Below, one piece after another: positions 11,803-23,331 of a stretch of 64,000 nucleotides of DNA; position 1 is the stretch's first letter, and each line of letters opens with the position of its first letter. The DNA comes from Paguma larvata. Lineage: Eukaryota; Chordata; Mammalia; Carnivora; Viverridae. The stretch lies in assembly GCA_030068075.1 (NCBI GenBank), contig CM057826.1, forward strand, positions 36,816,211 through 36,880,210. Direction: 5' to 3'. The position numbers and the translations under genes are program-made. The notes beneath the pieces were generated by a model. That model made no database searches, had not been told where the DNA came from, and was given only the letters and a program-made list of their open reading frames with translations.

Positions 11803-12769
11803 CAACAACTGCATAATATGGTGGTTGTACAAATTGAATGCAAAAAATATGAATGGTTAGTATCTGGTATAATAAATGAGAGCTATTATAATCTTAACAT
11901 ATGTGTTTCTCTTTTACGGCATCCTTATATAAAATGATAAATAACTTCTTCCCAAGAGCTAATTAGTACTTCTCTGCCTTGAAGTGGGGAGGAGGAAAAA
12001 AGTTTGTTTAAGAGTATTTTCTTCTTCCTGATGCAATATCAGGTTTTAGAAAGCATCTGAATTGTTTAACAAGTAAGGGTTGCAACAGATGAGCACACTG
12101 TAAGCTCTGAGAACACATTTGAAAGTATCTTATATTTTGGCCCATGACTCACTCCTTGACATTAATTCCTCTCTATAAGGGATTAATGTACTCAAGAATC
12201 AATATGCTCTCAGACAGACTCTACATCAGTGAGTTTCTTTGCTGGTCAGTATTTTCATTATTAACAACTTATGTCAGCAATATTCCCTATTCGTCTGGCA
12301 GTATTTGAATTTATTCTCTCATTTTAGTCCTGATTGTTGAACATTACTCTAAAGGTCTTTTATAACTAGATTTACCAAGAAAGCAGACTAGAAATCTATA
12401 TGAAGACTCAAAGCCCTAAAAAGAGGAGCAATTAGGAAGAGAGTACTGTTCAGTTCTACTTTCCAAATATAGGGGCTGAATATTTTGAGTTCCTCTATAT
12501 TTCTTAAGGTTTGCATTTAAAATATTATATCCCTCAGTACCCCCAAGTTATTCTATCCACACTTGTTTTTAGACTTTTTTCATTAGGACAAACTTCTGTT
12601 TTCATTTTCCCACTTGGATCCCATGTTTCAATAAATTTGGCCTTATTATAAAATGTATTTATCTAATCAATATTTAATTATGTTTGCATTAAATCCTATT
12701 TTGTACATTGTTTTCATATAATGGTTAATGATGTGTGTTCTAACCTGTATCTAGGCATTATCCACTAAA
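11491..12769. other. Unassigned AT-rich DNA
   Basis: Contains the trinucleotide repeat at 11768-11809 and nothing else I recognise. Confidence 0.5.
11768..11809. repeat. (AAT)n(AAC)n microsatellite
   Basis: About ten AAT units followed by four AAC units. Confidence 0.95.
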
Positions 12770-14360
12770 AGGAATCAGGATTTCTTTAAGACTAAGGTTA
12801 GGAAAAGTATAAGAGGAGTCTCAATATACATTTGTTTCATAAAGTAAGGAAGGTCTCATCCAATTAGAGCATCAGATAAAAATGACACTGGCGTCAGCTT
12901 GGAAGGTTTCCCACAAGTCAAATCTGGAACAGTTATAGTCTGAAAATGAATAGTGATAATTAATGGAAAAAGAATCCATGAGTCTATACTAAGAGTATAT
13001 ACATACGTATGCATGTATAATGCATATGCATATGCATATACACAAATGGGAAAAATAAGGAAGCTCTTTCTTATGGTAGCCTATACCTAATAAATATGGA
13101 ATAAATGATAGGAGTTATGGCTGAACTGTATCCTACCAAAAATTCATATGTTAAATCCCTAAACCCTAGTACCCTAGAATGTAACTGTACTTTGAGATAG
13201 AACCTTTAAATAAGATAAGATAAATAAGATAATCAAGTTAAAATGGTGTTAGATAAGGCCTAGTCCAATATGACTCTTGTCCTTATAAAAGGAGATTAGG
13301 ACACAGATGACACAGAGGGACAATCATGTGAGGACACAGCAAGAAGGTGCCATCTGCAAGCCAAGGAGAGAGGCCTCAGAAGAATACAAACATGCCTCCA
13401 GAGTTTGGAAGAAATAAATTTCTGTTGTTTAAGTTACCAAGTGTATGAAATTTTACGGCAGCCCTAGGAAACAAATAACAATAGATTTTTAAAAACCATC
13501 ATTATACAGTCACCATAGTAATAATCTGAGCGAGAATTATCCATGGATACATTGGATTAAAGTTTGATGGTGGACATTATTTACATGGTATCATTGTATG
13601 TCCTACATATTATTTACCAGTTTCAAAGGAAAAAATAAATCACTTTACAGTGAAGAAATCTGGCAGTCACCTGAAGCAAATGAATGATCAATGTTGATAT
13701 TAGTAATAATGAGATAAACTGACTTCAGGTGCCTCCTGATATGATTCACTGAGAAAGATACAGTTATTAGGTATTCAGTGCTCTTAACAAAAGCATATAA
13801 CTTGAACTAAATCATGAGGAAATAGATAAACTCAAATTGAGGAATACTGTCAAAAAAAATAGCCTGTACTCTGCAAATTACAATGTCATCGAAGAAACAG
13901 TAAGTCTGAAATGGATTTTGCAGATTAAATGATTGGCTTAGAGACTACAAATATTTTTGTGAATACCTGGAAAAATTGGAATTTAAACTATACATTAGAT
14001 GAAAGTATTGTATTGGTGCTAAAGTTCCTGAATTGATAATTTTACAGTGATCACATATGAAAATGTCCTTCATAGGAGATACCTGCTGAAATATTTTGGG
14101 GTAAAGACATATGATGTCTGTAAATTGCATTCAAATTGTTAAACAATAAATGTTATATACATATATTATATATGTATGTACACATATACATATAAACATA
14201 TGTGTATAAAATAAATGCTGATAAGTGTGTATGTGCATGTGTTTAAATATGACAACATTTTAATAACTGGAGAATCTAGGTGAAAGATATTTGTGAGTTT
14301 CTTGCATTATCCTTACAACTTTTCTCTGCACTTTATTTTTATCCAAATTACAAAGTCAAA
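12770..14360 (+). mobile_element. Old L1 3' UTR, split by a MaLR LTR
   Basis: The left part (12770 to about 13105) and the right part (about 13485-14360) together match an old L1 3' region in order. Landmarks are TCCATGAGTCTATACTAAGA, AGCTCTTTCTTATGG, then TTATACAGTCACCATAGTAA, AATCTGGCAGTCACC, TGCCTCCTGATATGATTCAC, AAATAGCCTGTACTCTGCAA, TTAGATGAAAGTATTGTATT, AAGACATATGATGTCTG and the terminal CTTACAACTTTTCTCTGCAC. A TA-rich patch lies at 14150-14215. There is no open frame of note. Confidence 0.68.
13108..13483 (+). mobile_element. MaLR-type (MLT1-like) solo LTR
   Basis: Begins TTATGGCTGAACTGTATCC, includes AAATTCATATGTTAAATCCC, TCCTTATAAAAGGAGATTAG (TATA-like), a GTGAGGACACAGCAAGAAGG block and AATAAATTTCTGTTGTTTAA (poly-A signal region), and ends TTACGGCAGCCCTAGGAAAC. 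It is inserted into the surrounding L1 3' UTR. It is an LTR only, with no internal sequence. Confidence 0.78.
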
Positions 14361-14364
14361 ATCC

Positions 14365-14515
14365 ATGTTCCAGATAGAGATATCTTGAGTCTAAGTGTAT
14401 GTTTTATCACTTGGGTGTAACATTGGGCAATTTATTTAAATTATTTAAACCTTAGGTTCCTAATCTATAAAATAATATAGTACAATTCTTGCAGTATTTT
14501 AAGGAGACACTACCA
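14365..14515 (+). mobile_element. MIR-like ancient SINE
   Basis: Shows the MIR order: CACTTGGGTGTAACATTGGG, CAATTTATTTAAATTATTTA, CTTAGGTTCCTAATCTATAA and AATAATATAGTAC. The head is lost. Confidence 0.65.
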
Positions 14516-15459
14516 ATAAATCTCTCATCACCTGAAGTTGAATAACCTCTCAAAAATACTAAAATAAAAGTTGAAGTTTCTTAAATTTTTATAGCAATGC
14601 ATCAAAGTGCTGTTTGCTGTTACTAGTTGATCAGCTTGAGTTATTACTGAGGACAGGCAGACAGTACACTTAGGCATATCAAGTCAAGCTCTATAACTCC
14701 TTAACCAAGCTCTGGTCAATATCTGGGATTCCACAATCAAGTACTCGAAGTTTCTATTATCAACAAATAACTGCACATATTCACATATTCAGTGCTTCAA
14801 ATAAGTATTTTCTTAAGGTGTTGACATAATATAAAACTAGAGATATAGGAAAAGAAACTTTGTCTTTTGATCAGTTAGCTCATCACAGATCATTCTGTGA
14901 TTTGTCATGTTTTCTTATGACCTTAATTACAACCCTCAGAGACTACAGAACTAGTGTTCCAAGAACAAGCATGATACTCTGGACTGTATTAATGAAACCA
15001 GAATAAGAATTCACGAAATGGTACAAATAGTGAGGAAGAATTCTTGCACTTTATTCTAGTAAAGAAACTGAATGTATTCCCTTTTTCTTTTGGTGATGAA
15101 GAAAATATTTTAACAGGAAGCATATTTGTATGTTGAGATATATAAAAGGTTCAGTCTCAGAGAGTGGGACTCCCAGTTAGAACAGCCTTGCTTAGAAGTG
15201 GGTGTGGATCGACATCTCTGGTTTTGTCCTTTAACTGGAAGAATCCATAATTTACATGGAAAGATAGACCATATCAATAACCACAAACAATAGCAGCATT
15301 TTGAGATATTTTTAGGAAAGCAACTATGAAATTAATCTATACTAATATACACATGACTGTTTCTAAACCATCTCCACTCCAAGAATTAGATGTACCTCCC
15401 TCCCACCGGAAGTTAAATTTCTGGCATCAGAAATGCATGTCATAGCCATATTATCATCC
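14516..15459. other. Unassigned AT-rich DNA
   Basis: No gene or repeat recognised. Confidence 0.5.
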
Positions 15460-15532
15460 TTTGCAGCACCTTTTAGGATGCCTTCCACATATCAGGAACT
15501 CAATAAATACAGTTTGAAAGAGCAAAAAACAC
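15460..15532 (+). mobile_element. L2 3' tail fragment
   Basis: GCAGCACCTTTTAGGATGCC is followed by ACATATCAGGAACTCAATAA, the usual L2 3' terminal pattern. Short and diverged. Confidence 0.5.
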
Positions 15533-17491
15533 AACTGGAATTTCGGAATATATAACAAAGTGAGGTGATGAGTTTATAGAAATAAGAGAAAATTTGTTTA
15601 GTGACACAGGTCAACCAGGAAGACAAGTTCTGCCCAGGAGCCTAACCATATGCAGCTCTTATAATTTCAACTTGATCACTTCATTCTTTTCTCCATTCAT
15701 GAATGTGAATTTACATAATCTCAACAAAGTGTATGTTTATTTGTCCTATATATTTCTAACTTAGGAAGGCCTATTTTCACTCTTTCATGATATTCCAAGT
15801 GCAGTTCACCAAAGAAGACCTACGCTACAAAACCAAATGGAAAAATTGTACTGATATAGTACGGAACATGTCATTAGTAACAGAAATATATTCCTGCTAC
15901 TATTGCTGGCAATATGTGAATAATGTATTTATAAATGTAGCTTTAACATACTAAAATGAGTATTCTCCCTTTATATAAAAATATGCCATACTCATTCCAA
16001 GAATGTTCTCAAATTTAATGGTGTTTGACACACATATATTTTAGATATTAGAATCCTTTTTCCAATTTAGACAAGTCAGTTTGTATTTTTAAAATTTCCT
16101 TAAGTGTTTTGATAAAAGTCATACTAATTTATGACTCTCATTTCTGCATTTGAAGTCTACTTCATTATTTTATACATAGTAACTTTCAAATAAATGTAGA
16201 TTATTTTATTTATTGTGTGCAATTGATCTAGTTGTAATGGTTTTTAGTTTTCCATTTACACAATGTTTTAAAAGCTAAACAGCTACTTTGTATTAATTCT
16301 CATTGTCTTCCCATATATACATGCAAATGAGAAACTGATGTATATGTGTGCACAGATATAAGTGACAGATTAATATTTATGAACATATTTGTAATGATTC
16401 AACACAATAGTCAAACCCAGAAAAAAAAAAGCTCCTATTTTATACTCACCTTAAAAAGGATTTTTTTGTTCTTATATTAGTATCTATATCAATAATTCCC
16501 ATGGACATTGTTTTATTAATTGCCTTAAAAATGTTAGTTTCAAACATCTGGTAGATGGTCATAAGTTTAATTTATGCTATTCAATGGCATATAGCACCAT
16601 TAGAATCATAAAATAAGAAGTCCAGATTTTCACTGGGTTGATCAAAACAGAGGAAAGCTTTGAATTACTGAAGTGGTCTTTTTTGAGCTGCCAGAGTATC
16701 TTCTCTAGGAAGCCTTTGACAAAATGTTTCCACGGTACTTTACTGATATTTCAGCAATTTCGTTCCCCTGACAATGATGTCTTAAAATGTGGTGAAGTAT
16801 CATTTTCATTTTTCCCTTCTGTTTGAATGCACTCTTCTATGGCAACTGGTGATTACCATTCAGAAAGTTTTTCTATGCCACATGGTAAATCATGAACTAC
16901 TTTCTGTTTCATCCATCTTCTTCCAACAACCATTATTATTCCATTTATTATAGTTGAAAATCAGCATATCTAATTGCTTCTCCTCCTTCTTCTGGCATTT
17001 AATAAGCAATGGTGATACATAGTGTTGCATTTGTAAAATTTAGATTACTGCATTACAAACATGTCAAAAATAATATGTTCTTGAATTGATGCTGTGCCAC
17101 ACACATGCTTCTCCTGAATCCCTTTGGCCTTGGGGAGCCCTGGTCTTGGTCTATATTGCTTCATGCCCTTATACTATCAGCTGTTTTGGGGTTCCTGTGG
17201 GTAAGGGGCACACTCTGTCAAAATCTCCATCTCAGTCAACATTATGGCAGCTGCAGCAATTCCAGTGCTGGCCAAGTTCAATCTTAGCTGACTTTCACTG
17301 CAGCTGTGGAGGAGGGGGTATAATTGGGTGCAGGTGCGAGGGAGGGAGGGCAGGTAATAACTCCTATATGCAGGAGAATTCATTTTAACCAATGAGAAAC
17401 AAGATACAAGAAGAAGGACAGTTCAAAGTTTCAGGGACCCCATAAGGCCTTTCTAAAGACATACGTGTGATCCAGCAGCAGGTCTTTCATC
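15533..17491. other. Unassigned DNA with a GC-richer patch at 17086-17400
   Basis: Mostly AT-rich without recognised features. From about 17086 to 17400 the composition becomes more GC-rich, with a G-rich stretch around 17310-17352, and overlapping open frames of 60-100 codons appear on both strands. Neither protein is recognisable and no splice structure can be argued, so I do not call an exon. Confidence 0.4.
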
Positions 17492-17942
17492 CAGTAGTCC
17501 CCCCACCCTTATCCACAGTTTCACTTTCTGGAGTTTCATTGACCTGGGGTCAACCGTGGTCAGGATCAGAATGATCCTCCTGGCAAGTCATCTAAAGGTC
17601 AATAGCAGCCTAATGGTATGTCAAAATGCCTGCATAATTCACCTTACTTCCTCTCATCATGCAGGCATTTTATCATCTTACATCATCACAAGAAAGGTAA
17701 GTATTATAGAATAGAATATTTTGAGAGAGACCACATTCCCATGACTTTTATTACAGTATGCTCATCTATTTTATTATTCGTTATTGTTGCTAATCTCTTA
17801 CTGTGCCTACTTTATAAATTAAACTTTATCACAGGTGTGTATGTATATGAAAAAATATAGTACATTATGATTTGGTACTATCTGCAGTTTCAGGCATCCC
17901 CTGGAATCTTGGAACATACCCCCTACAGCTAAGAAGTACAGT
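17492..17942 (+). mobile_element. Tigger-type (TcMar) non-autonomous DNA transposon
   Basis: The left end CAGTAGTCCCCCCACCCTTA leads into TATCCACAGTTTCACTTTCT and CGGTCAACC-like text. The right end has GATTTGGTACTATCTGCAGT, TTTCAGGCATCCCCTGGAAT, CTTGGAACATACCCCCTACA and a worn terminal inverted repeat. These are the two ends of a Tigger-family element with the transposase region deleted. The expected TA target duplication is plausible (TA after 17941) but not clean. Confidence 0.75.
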
Positions 17943-18159
17943 ACAAGTACTGGACTTGCATAATCCTGGCCAGCTTGGTATGCAGTATCTTGTATTTGTT
18001 TTCTCTCCTTTCTTGCCTCACTTTCATTTATTTTCCATAAAGCATTGGCACATCAGCTTTCTCTCCCACTTTTATAGAAAATGCAAGCTAGTATGTATGT
18101 AGAATATTTTAAAACAAGGGACTCAAGTAGCTAAAGTAAAATTTCTAAAATCCCTGTAC

Positions 18160-18300
18160 ATTTGTAAGATTACTGAGCACTCATACAACTTCCTGAGGAT
18201 AATTTCCACTATCACACTTTATTAGATGTATGAACTGGAGGTAAAATTTTTATCTTTCATACAACTAATAAATGGTAGTTCAGGGATTTAAAGTAACAGG
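18160..18300 (-). mobile_element. MIR-like ancient SINE, inverted
   Basis: CACTTTATTAGATGTATGAA, CTGGAGGTAAAATTTTTATC and ACTAATAAATGGTAGTTCAG follow the reverse-complement MIR order (core, then the 'agctagtaagtggtagagc' part). Confidence 0.55.
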
Positions 18301-18464
18301 GCTTGACAGCCAGTTAGATGTAGATGTAGGGTCCAGGAGAGTAAAAAGTTAAAGGTAGTACTAAAATTTCCAGTCTAAGGGACAACAACAAATTCTAGTT
18401 ATGCCAAAATCTTTGGCCAAAAAAGGATTTCTAGAATTGGGGCAAAGATAATAATAACTTATGA

Positions 18465-18673
18465 GGGGCGCCTGGGTGGCTCAGTCACCCGAGCGTCCGA
18501 CTTCAGGTCAGGTCATGATCTCACTCATGGGTTCAGGCCTTGTGTCAGGCTCTGTGCTGACAGCTCAGAGCCTGACGCTTGATTCAGATTCTGTCTCCCT
18601 CTCTCTCTCTGCCCTTCCCTTGCTCATACTCTCTCTCCCTCTCTCTCAAAATAAATAAATGCAAAAAAAATTA
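18465..18673 (+). mobile_element. CAN-SINE with 13-bp target-site duplication
   Basis: The head GGGGCGCCTGGGTGGCTCAG is intact, with several CpG sites kept (GAGCGTCCGACTTC). Flanked by AATAATAACTTAT at 18450-18462 and 18674-18686. The matching ends and conserved head suggest a comparatively recent insertion. Confidence 0.95.
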
Positions 18674-18686
18674 AATAATAACTTAT

Positions 18687-19999
18687 AAGACCCTTTACAG
18701 CCTGGAAGCCCCTATTATTCCTCATAATATTTTAACATTTACTGGGCAATTAAAAAGATAGAAATATCGAATTATAATTGTAAACCCTTCTTAATTAACC
18801 CAAATCTCTGTGCCCATTCCTTGAAATTCAATGTTACCAATGGAAATCTTTACTACCAATAGACATTATCTGTAATTTACCTATAAATTATGCTGTAAGA
18901 TTTTTTTTTTTACAAAACTGCCAGCTCATTTATTAATATAATCAAAAAAACAGAGAAAGATGAGCACTACCAGGGACATGACCAATTGGCACAAAGTCCT
19001 CCTCTGGCTTTTGAAAGTGAAATCCTGACTGTGAAACAAAACTCTTTGATAGATATCTATCCTCAGAAGTGGGGAATCCAGTCTGCTCAGACTTCTAAAA
19101 AAAATTAATATCCAAAAGGATCCATGATAAAAAGTATAAATGTACCTCAATGTCAGATAATATTGTTTTGAGCAGCAATTAAGTGAAAGTAAAATAAATC
19201 TTTTTGACTGGTCTCTAGATCTCTTAGAATCCTAAAATTACTGTCTTATTGCTTGGAAATACACCTCTGATTTTGGCATCACAGATAATCAGCTTTATTT
19301 TGGACACAGTGAATTTGAGTTACCTATTACAATCGTTTGAAGCTAAAATTTTTAACACATCACGTAGATACCTTTATCATCAGGAGACCATGCTTACTGA
19401 GACTAATTGCCTCCAAATTATATAGACAGAAGTGTCAGATATAAGAACTTAAACTAAATTCTTTCTCCTCTATGCCACACTAATTCTTTACTTTTCTATA
19501 AGGCATCTAAACACATTAGCTGTTTAAATAATGAGTACAAGGGTCATCTAGTTATGATGCACAAGTCACTGAGGGTACTCTTTTAGTAATGTACAAAAAT
19601 GGAAATATAATATAAGCAATCTTTTTAATTGTAGACTTGATATGTACGCATTGCTTAGTTATTGTTCAAATGCATAGCTCACATGGCTTTATTCTGTATT
19701 TGTGAAAAAATATTATACATTTATTCTAATTCTACTATATAGCTATGAAAACTACCTTGATTCAAATTCAACCACCTTAAAAATGTTTGGTAGGAAACGG
19801 ATTCCCTAGTAACAGTTACCCTGTACATACATAGTTCCTCCCCATTTATTCAGCTCTTTCCAATCTGACAGCTGGAATAAATGTTCATGTATGGTAGTAA
19901 GGTTGAAAATTCAAATTCAACACAGAATGACAAGTTAAAAGTGAAAATATAATCAGAATTAAATCAATGTTTATACCACCACACTGACTAGGGCAATTG
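18687..19999. other. Unassigned AT-rich DNA
   Basis: No gene or repeat recognised. The 74-codon minus frame at 18926-19150 is not supported. Confidence 0.5.
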
Positions 20000-21686
20000 A
20001 ATAGAGGGTGAGACAATGTTGGAAAAGCATACAAATCTCACTTTGGGAAGTTGAAAATGACAAGTGAGGACTTATAAATGCTATCCTCTAGATCACTGTG
20101 TCCACTGTTGTGGAAATGGAGAATACCACACCATTCTGAACACCTAGGAAATTGATCTGAGATTAATGCAACAATTTGCATACTTGAGCCAGAGAAGTTG
20201 GCAGGTATGTGGTGTGGAGAGGTAAACCGGGAGAGAGAAAAACCACAGAGCCTCAGAGGGTAGGGTGCTGTTTTTGCGGAAAAAAGGACAGAAAGAGAAA
20301 AAGAAAGAGAAAGGGGGAGAAAGCCGTGCATTGGGATTGAGCAAGAAAAGCATTCCCCCTGAAAGTGGCTGGAGAGAAAAAGAAAGAGTAAAAACGCTCA
20401 CAGGGGACTAGACAAAATATCTGTTCCCCAAAACCATTCACAGAGAGAAAGGAGACAGTTTCAATACTGCCAGGATTTTATAAACAATAGAGAGCAGAGT
20501 CTGGTTTTGGAGCTCTGTGCCTGGCAGTGCTCTGATGAGGAGGTAGAGCAAATCCGAAGAAGCAGGCAGCAGAGTCTGAGGGGTCCATGTGCCATATGAG
20601 GAGAAGCAGTTCCCCTGATTGGACTGCGTTTGCTAGAGGCCATATGGCTTCCCCATGGGCAAAAGTCCCAGCAGACCCTGGAGAGCAGCCACGTTTCCTG
20701 ATACTGGAACAAAGACAGCAGAGGGCAGCAACCCTGGCACTGGCTGTGTGTTGTGATTAACCATAAAATGTGAGCCTCCACTACTGTGAGATCCCATGAA
20801 CATTTTCTAGGACAAGCCAACACCCAGCCATTGCTCAGGGAGACCCTCCCCAAGAGAATCGCATGGGTCCAAGCTGCAGGGGTCTCTGAAGTGTGGGGAT
20901 TTGAAAAACAGCCCCATCTGAGATAAAACTCTAGAGGAATGAGCCACCTGGCAGGTAGACAGCTTGGACACAGACAGTGTAGGTGCAGGGAGTGGAAAGA
21001 GGCCTAAGACAAAGGAGGAGTGCTTGATAGTGGGTCACTGAGGGTGTTAAGTTCCTGGGCCAGAGACTAGGGAATTGGGTGAAGTCATTAACACTGTTAG
21101 TGAATGCACACACGCACATGCACACACAGGGATCAACCCCAGTAAGCTAAGCAGTGCCACCAAGTGGGAACAGAACAGTTACACCAAGCCCTAACCACCT
21201 GCACCCTCCAGGCACATCCTCTAGAAGACCAGCACGAATCCCTTCCACCTGTTTATTAGTCTACAGACTATACTGTGCTGCAAAGTGCAGTTCTAGGGAA
21301 AAGTAGATGTAACTTTATTCTTGTTTCATTCTGTTTGCAGGTTTGTTTTTTCTTCTTTGCTTCTGTTTTTGCTTATATTGTATTCATTTTCTTTCTTTTC
21401 TTTCTCTTTCTTGGATACAGAAAGAGAAAATTCTTTTATAACTTTAATTTTTTCTAATTTTTTTATATTCTATTTTCTTTGTTTTATTGTATTCTATTAT
21501 TTAATATTTTTTATTTTTAAATATTTAAACATATTTTTCCTTCCTCTTTTTTCTCTATTCTGTCAAGCTTCTCTCAAAAGCAGACCAAAACACATCTAGG
21601 ATCTAACTTCCTTAATTGGATTTTTTAATATTTTTAATTTTTATCTTTAATTTTTTAATTTTTTTTTCTTTCTCCAGAATGACAAG
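20000..21686 (+). mobile_element. Carnivore L1 5' UTR
   Basis: GC-richer leader upstream of an ORF1 start: GA-rich purine blocks (20220-20400), AGAGCAGAGTCTGGTTTTGG, GCAGCAACCCTGGCACTGG, GTGGGAACAGAACAGTTACA, then a T-rich stretch (21320-21670) just before the ORF1 ATG. The left limit is uncertain by a few hundred bases because no TSD was found. A full 5' UTR would normally carry the internal L1 promoter. Antisense frames here (20038-21125) are not genes. Confidence 0.7.
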
Positions 21687-22084
21687 ATGGAGGAATTCAC
21701 CCTAAAAGAAAGAACAGGAAGAAGTGAGGCCAGGGATTTAATCAACACAGATATAAGTAAGATATCTGAACTAGAATTTAAAACCACGATTATAAGAATA
21801 CTGGCTAGGGTTGAAAAAAGCATAGAAGACACCAGAGAGTCCCTTTATGTGGAGATAAAAGAACTAAAATCTAGGCAGCCTTAAATTTAAAATGCTGTAA
21901 CTGAGATGCGATCTCAAATAGATGCTATGACAGCAAGGATGGATGAATCAGAGCAGTGAATCAGTGAGATAGAAAATAAAATTATGGAAAATAATGAAGC
22001 ACCAAAAAAGAGTGAAACAGAGTCAAAAGATCATGATACAAAACTTGGAAAACTTAGGAACTTATTAAAAAGGAATAACATTTG

Positions 22085-22275
22085 GGGGTGCATGGGTGGC
22101 TCAGTCAGTTATGTGTCTGACTTTGGCTCAGGTCATGATCTCAAAGTTCACAAGTTTGAACTCTGTGTAGGGCACTGTACTGACAGCTTGGAGCCTGAAG
22201 CCTGCTTTGGCTTCTGTGTCTCCCTTTCTCTCTCTCTCTCAAAAAAAAAAAAAAAAAAAAAGTGGGAAAAAAAAG
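22085..22275 (+). mobile_element. CAN-SINE, first of a pair inside L1 ORF1
   Basis: Head GGGGTGCATGGGTGGCTCAG, CTCAGGTCATGATCTCAAAG, a shortened CT region and 21 consecutive A at 22241-22261. The left flank carries GAATAACATTTG (22073-22084). The matching copy lies only after the second SINE, at 22524-22535. Confidence 0.93.
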
Positions 22276-22279
22276 GATA

Positions 22280-22523
22280 GGGCATGTGGGTGGCTCAGTC
22301 AGTTAAGCATCTAACTTCAGCTCAGGTCATGATCTCACAGTTCTTGAGTTTGAGCCCTGCATTGGGCTCTGTACTGACTCTTCAGAGCCTGGAGCCTGCT
22401 TCAGATTCTGTGTCTCCCTCTCTCTTTCTCTCTGCCTCTCCCCAGCTCATACTCTGTCTCTGTCTCTCTCTGTCTCTGTCTCTCTCAAAAAAAATTTGAA
22501 AAAAACATTAAAAAAAAAAAAAA
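22280..22523 (+). mobile_element. CAN-SINE, second of a pair inside L1 ORF1
   Basis: Head GGGCATGTGGGTGGCTCAGT placed in or directly after the A tail of the first SINE. It has full middle blocks, CT-rich repeats and an AAAAAAAAAAAAAG tail that joins GAATAACATTTG (22524-22535), the shared right target copy. Confidence 0.93.
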
Positions 22524-22767
22524 GAATAACATTTGAATCATAGGAGTCCCAGAAGATGAAGAGAGAGAAAAAAGGGCAGAAGGTTTATGTTGGCAAATTA
22601 TAGCTAAACACTTTACTAATCTGGGGAAGGACACAGATATTAAAATCCAAGAACCACAGAGAACTCCCATTAGATTTAACAAAAAGGAATCATAACCAAG
22701 GCATATCACGGTCAAAGTCATGAAATATACAGACAAGAAAGAATTATGAAAGTAACAAAGGGAAAAA

Positions 22768-22800
22768 AATTTTTTTAATATTTTTTAATGTTTATTCATT

Positions 22801-22840
<40 letters not shown>

Positions 22841-23005
22841 CATGAGCAGGGGAAGGGCAGAGAGAGGGAGACACAGAATCTGAAGCAGGTTCCAGGCTCT
22901 GAGCTGTCAGCACAGAGCCTGATGTGGGGCTCAAACTCATAAACTATGAGATCATGACCTGAGCTGAAGTCAGATACTTAACCAACTGAGCCACTCAGGC
23001 ACCCC
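22768..23005 (-). mobile_element. CAN-SINE, inverted, inside L1 ORF1
   Basis: Poly-T start, (GA)n at 22804-22836, GAATCTGAAGCAGGTTCCAG, ATGAGATCATGACCTGAGCT and the head complement GAGCCACTCAGGCACCCC. The flanks GGGAAAAA-like at both sides look like a short TSD. Confidence 0.93.
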
Positions 23006-23331
23006 GGGAAAAATGTTTTTAACATACAAAGGAAGTCAGGTTTGCATCAGATCTGTTCAAAGGGAATGGCAGGATAATCAATGTACTGAATCAGAAAAAC
23101 ATGCAGCCAAGAATTCTTTATCCAAGAAAGCTGTCATTCAAAATAGAAGGAGAGATAGAGTTTCACAGATAAGCAAAAACTAAAGGAGTTTATGACCACT
23201 AAACCAATCCTGCAAGAAATTTTAAGAGGGGCTCTTTGCATGGAGAAAAAACAAAACAAAAAAGACCAAAGCAAAAAGACTAGAAGGGACTAGAGAACAT
23301 CACCAGAAACACCAACTATACAGGTAACACA

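Larger units (their letters stand above)
21687..23245 (+). pseudogene. L1 ORF1 remnant (RNA-binding coiled-coil protein), broken by SINEs
   Basis: The ATG at 21687 opens a 65-codon frame beginning MEEFTLKERTGRSEARDL, with charged coiled-coil text such as KISELEFKTTIIRILARVEK. A stop at 21882 and several later stops break it. After the SINE pair the frame resumes with VPEDEEREKRAEG, the start of the conserved RRM-side segment of carnivore L1 ORF1. After a third, inverted SINE it shows the C-terminal portion (QKNMQPRILYP, then LSFKIEGEIEF) in shifted frames. It encoded the L1 RNA chaperone and is now non-functional. Confidence 0.85.

Noticed and set aside
14150..14215. TA/TG-rich patch with palindromic look, considered as a hairpin or origin-like element
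   Set aside because: It is a simple AT-rich patch inside the old L1 3' UTR. Comparable patches occur at 36432-36462, 40488-40560 and 55724-55780.
20038..20853. Overlapping minus-strand frames of 62-130 codons
   Set aside because: They are antisense to the L1 5' UTR, and GC content alone keeps them open. The frame at 20461-20853 has no recognisable motif and no partner exon.
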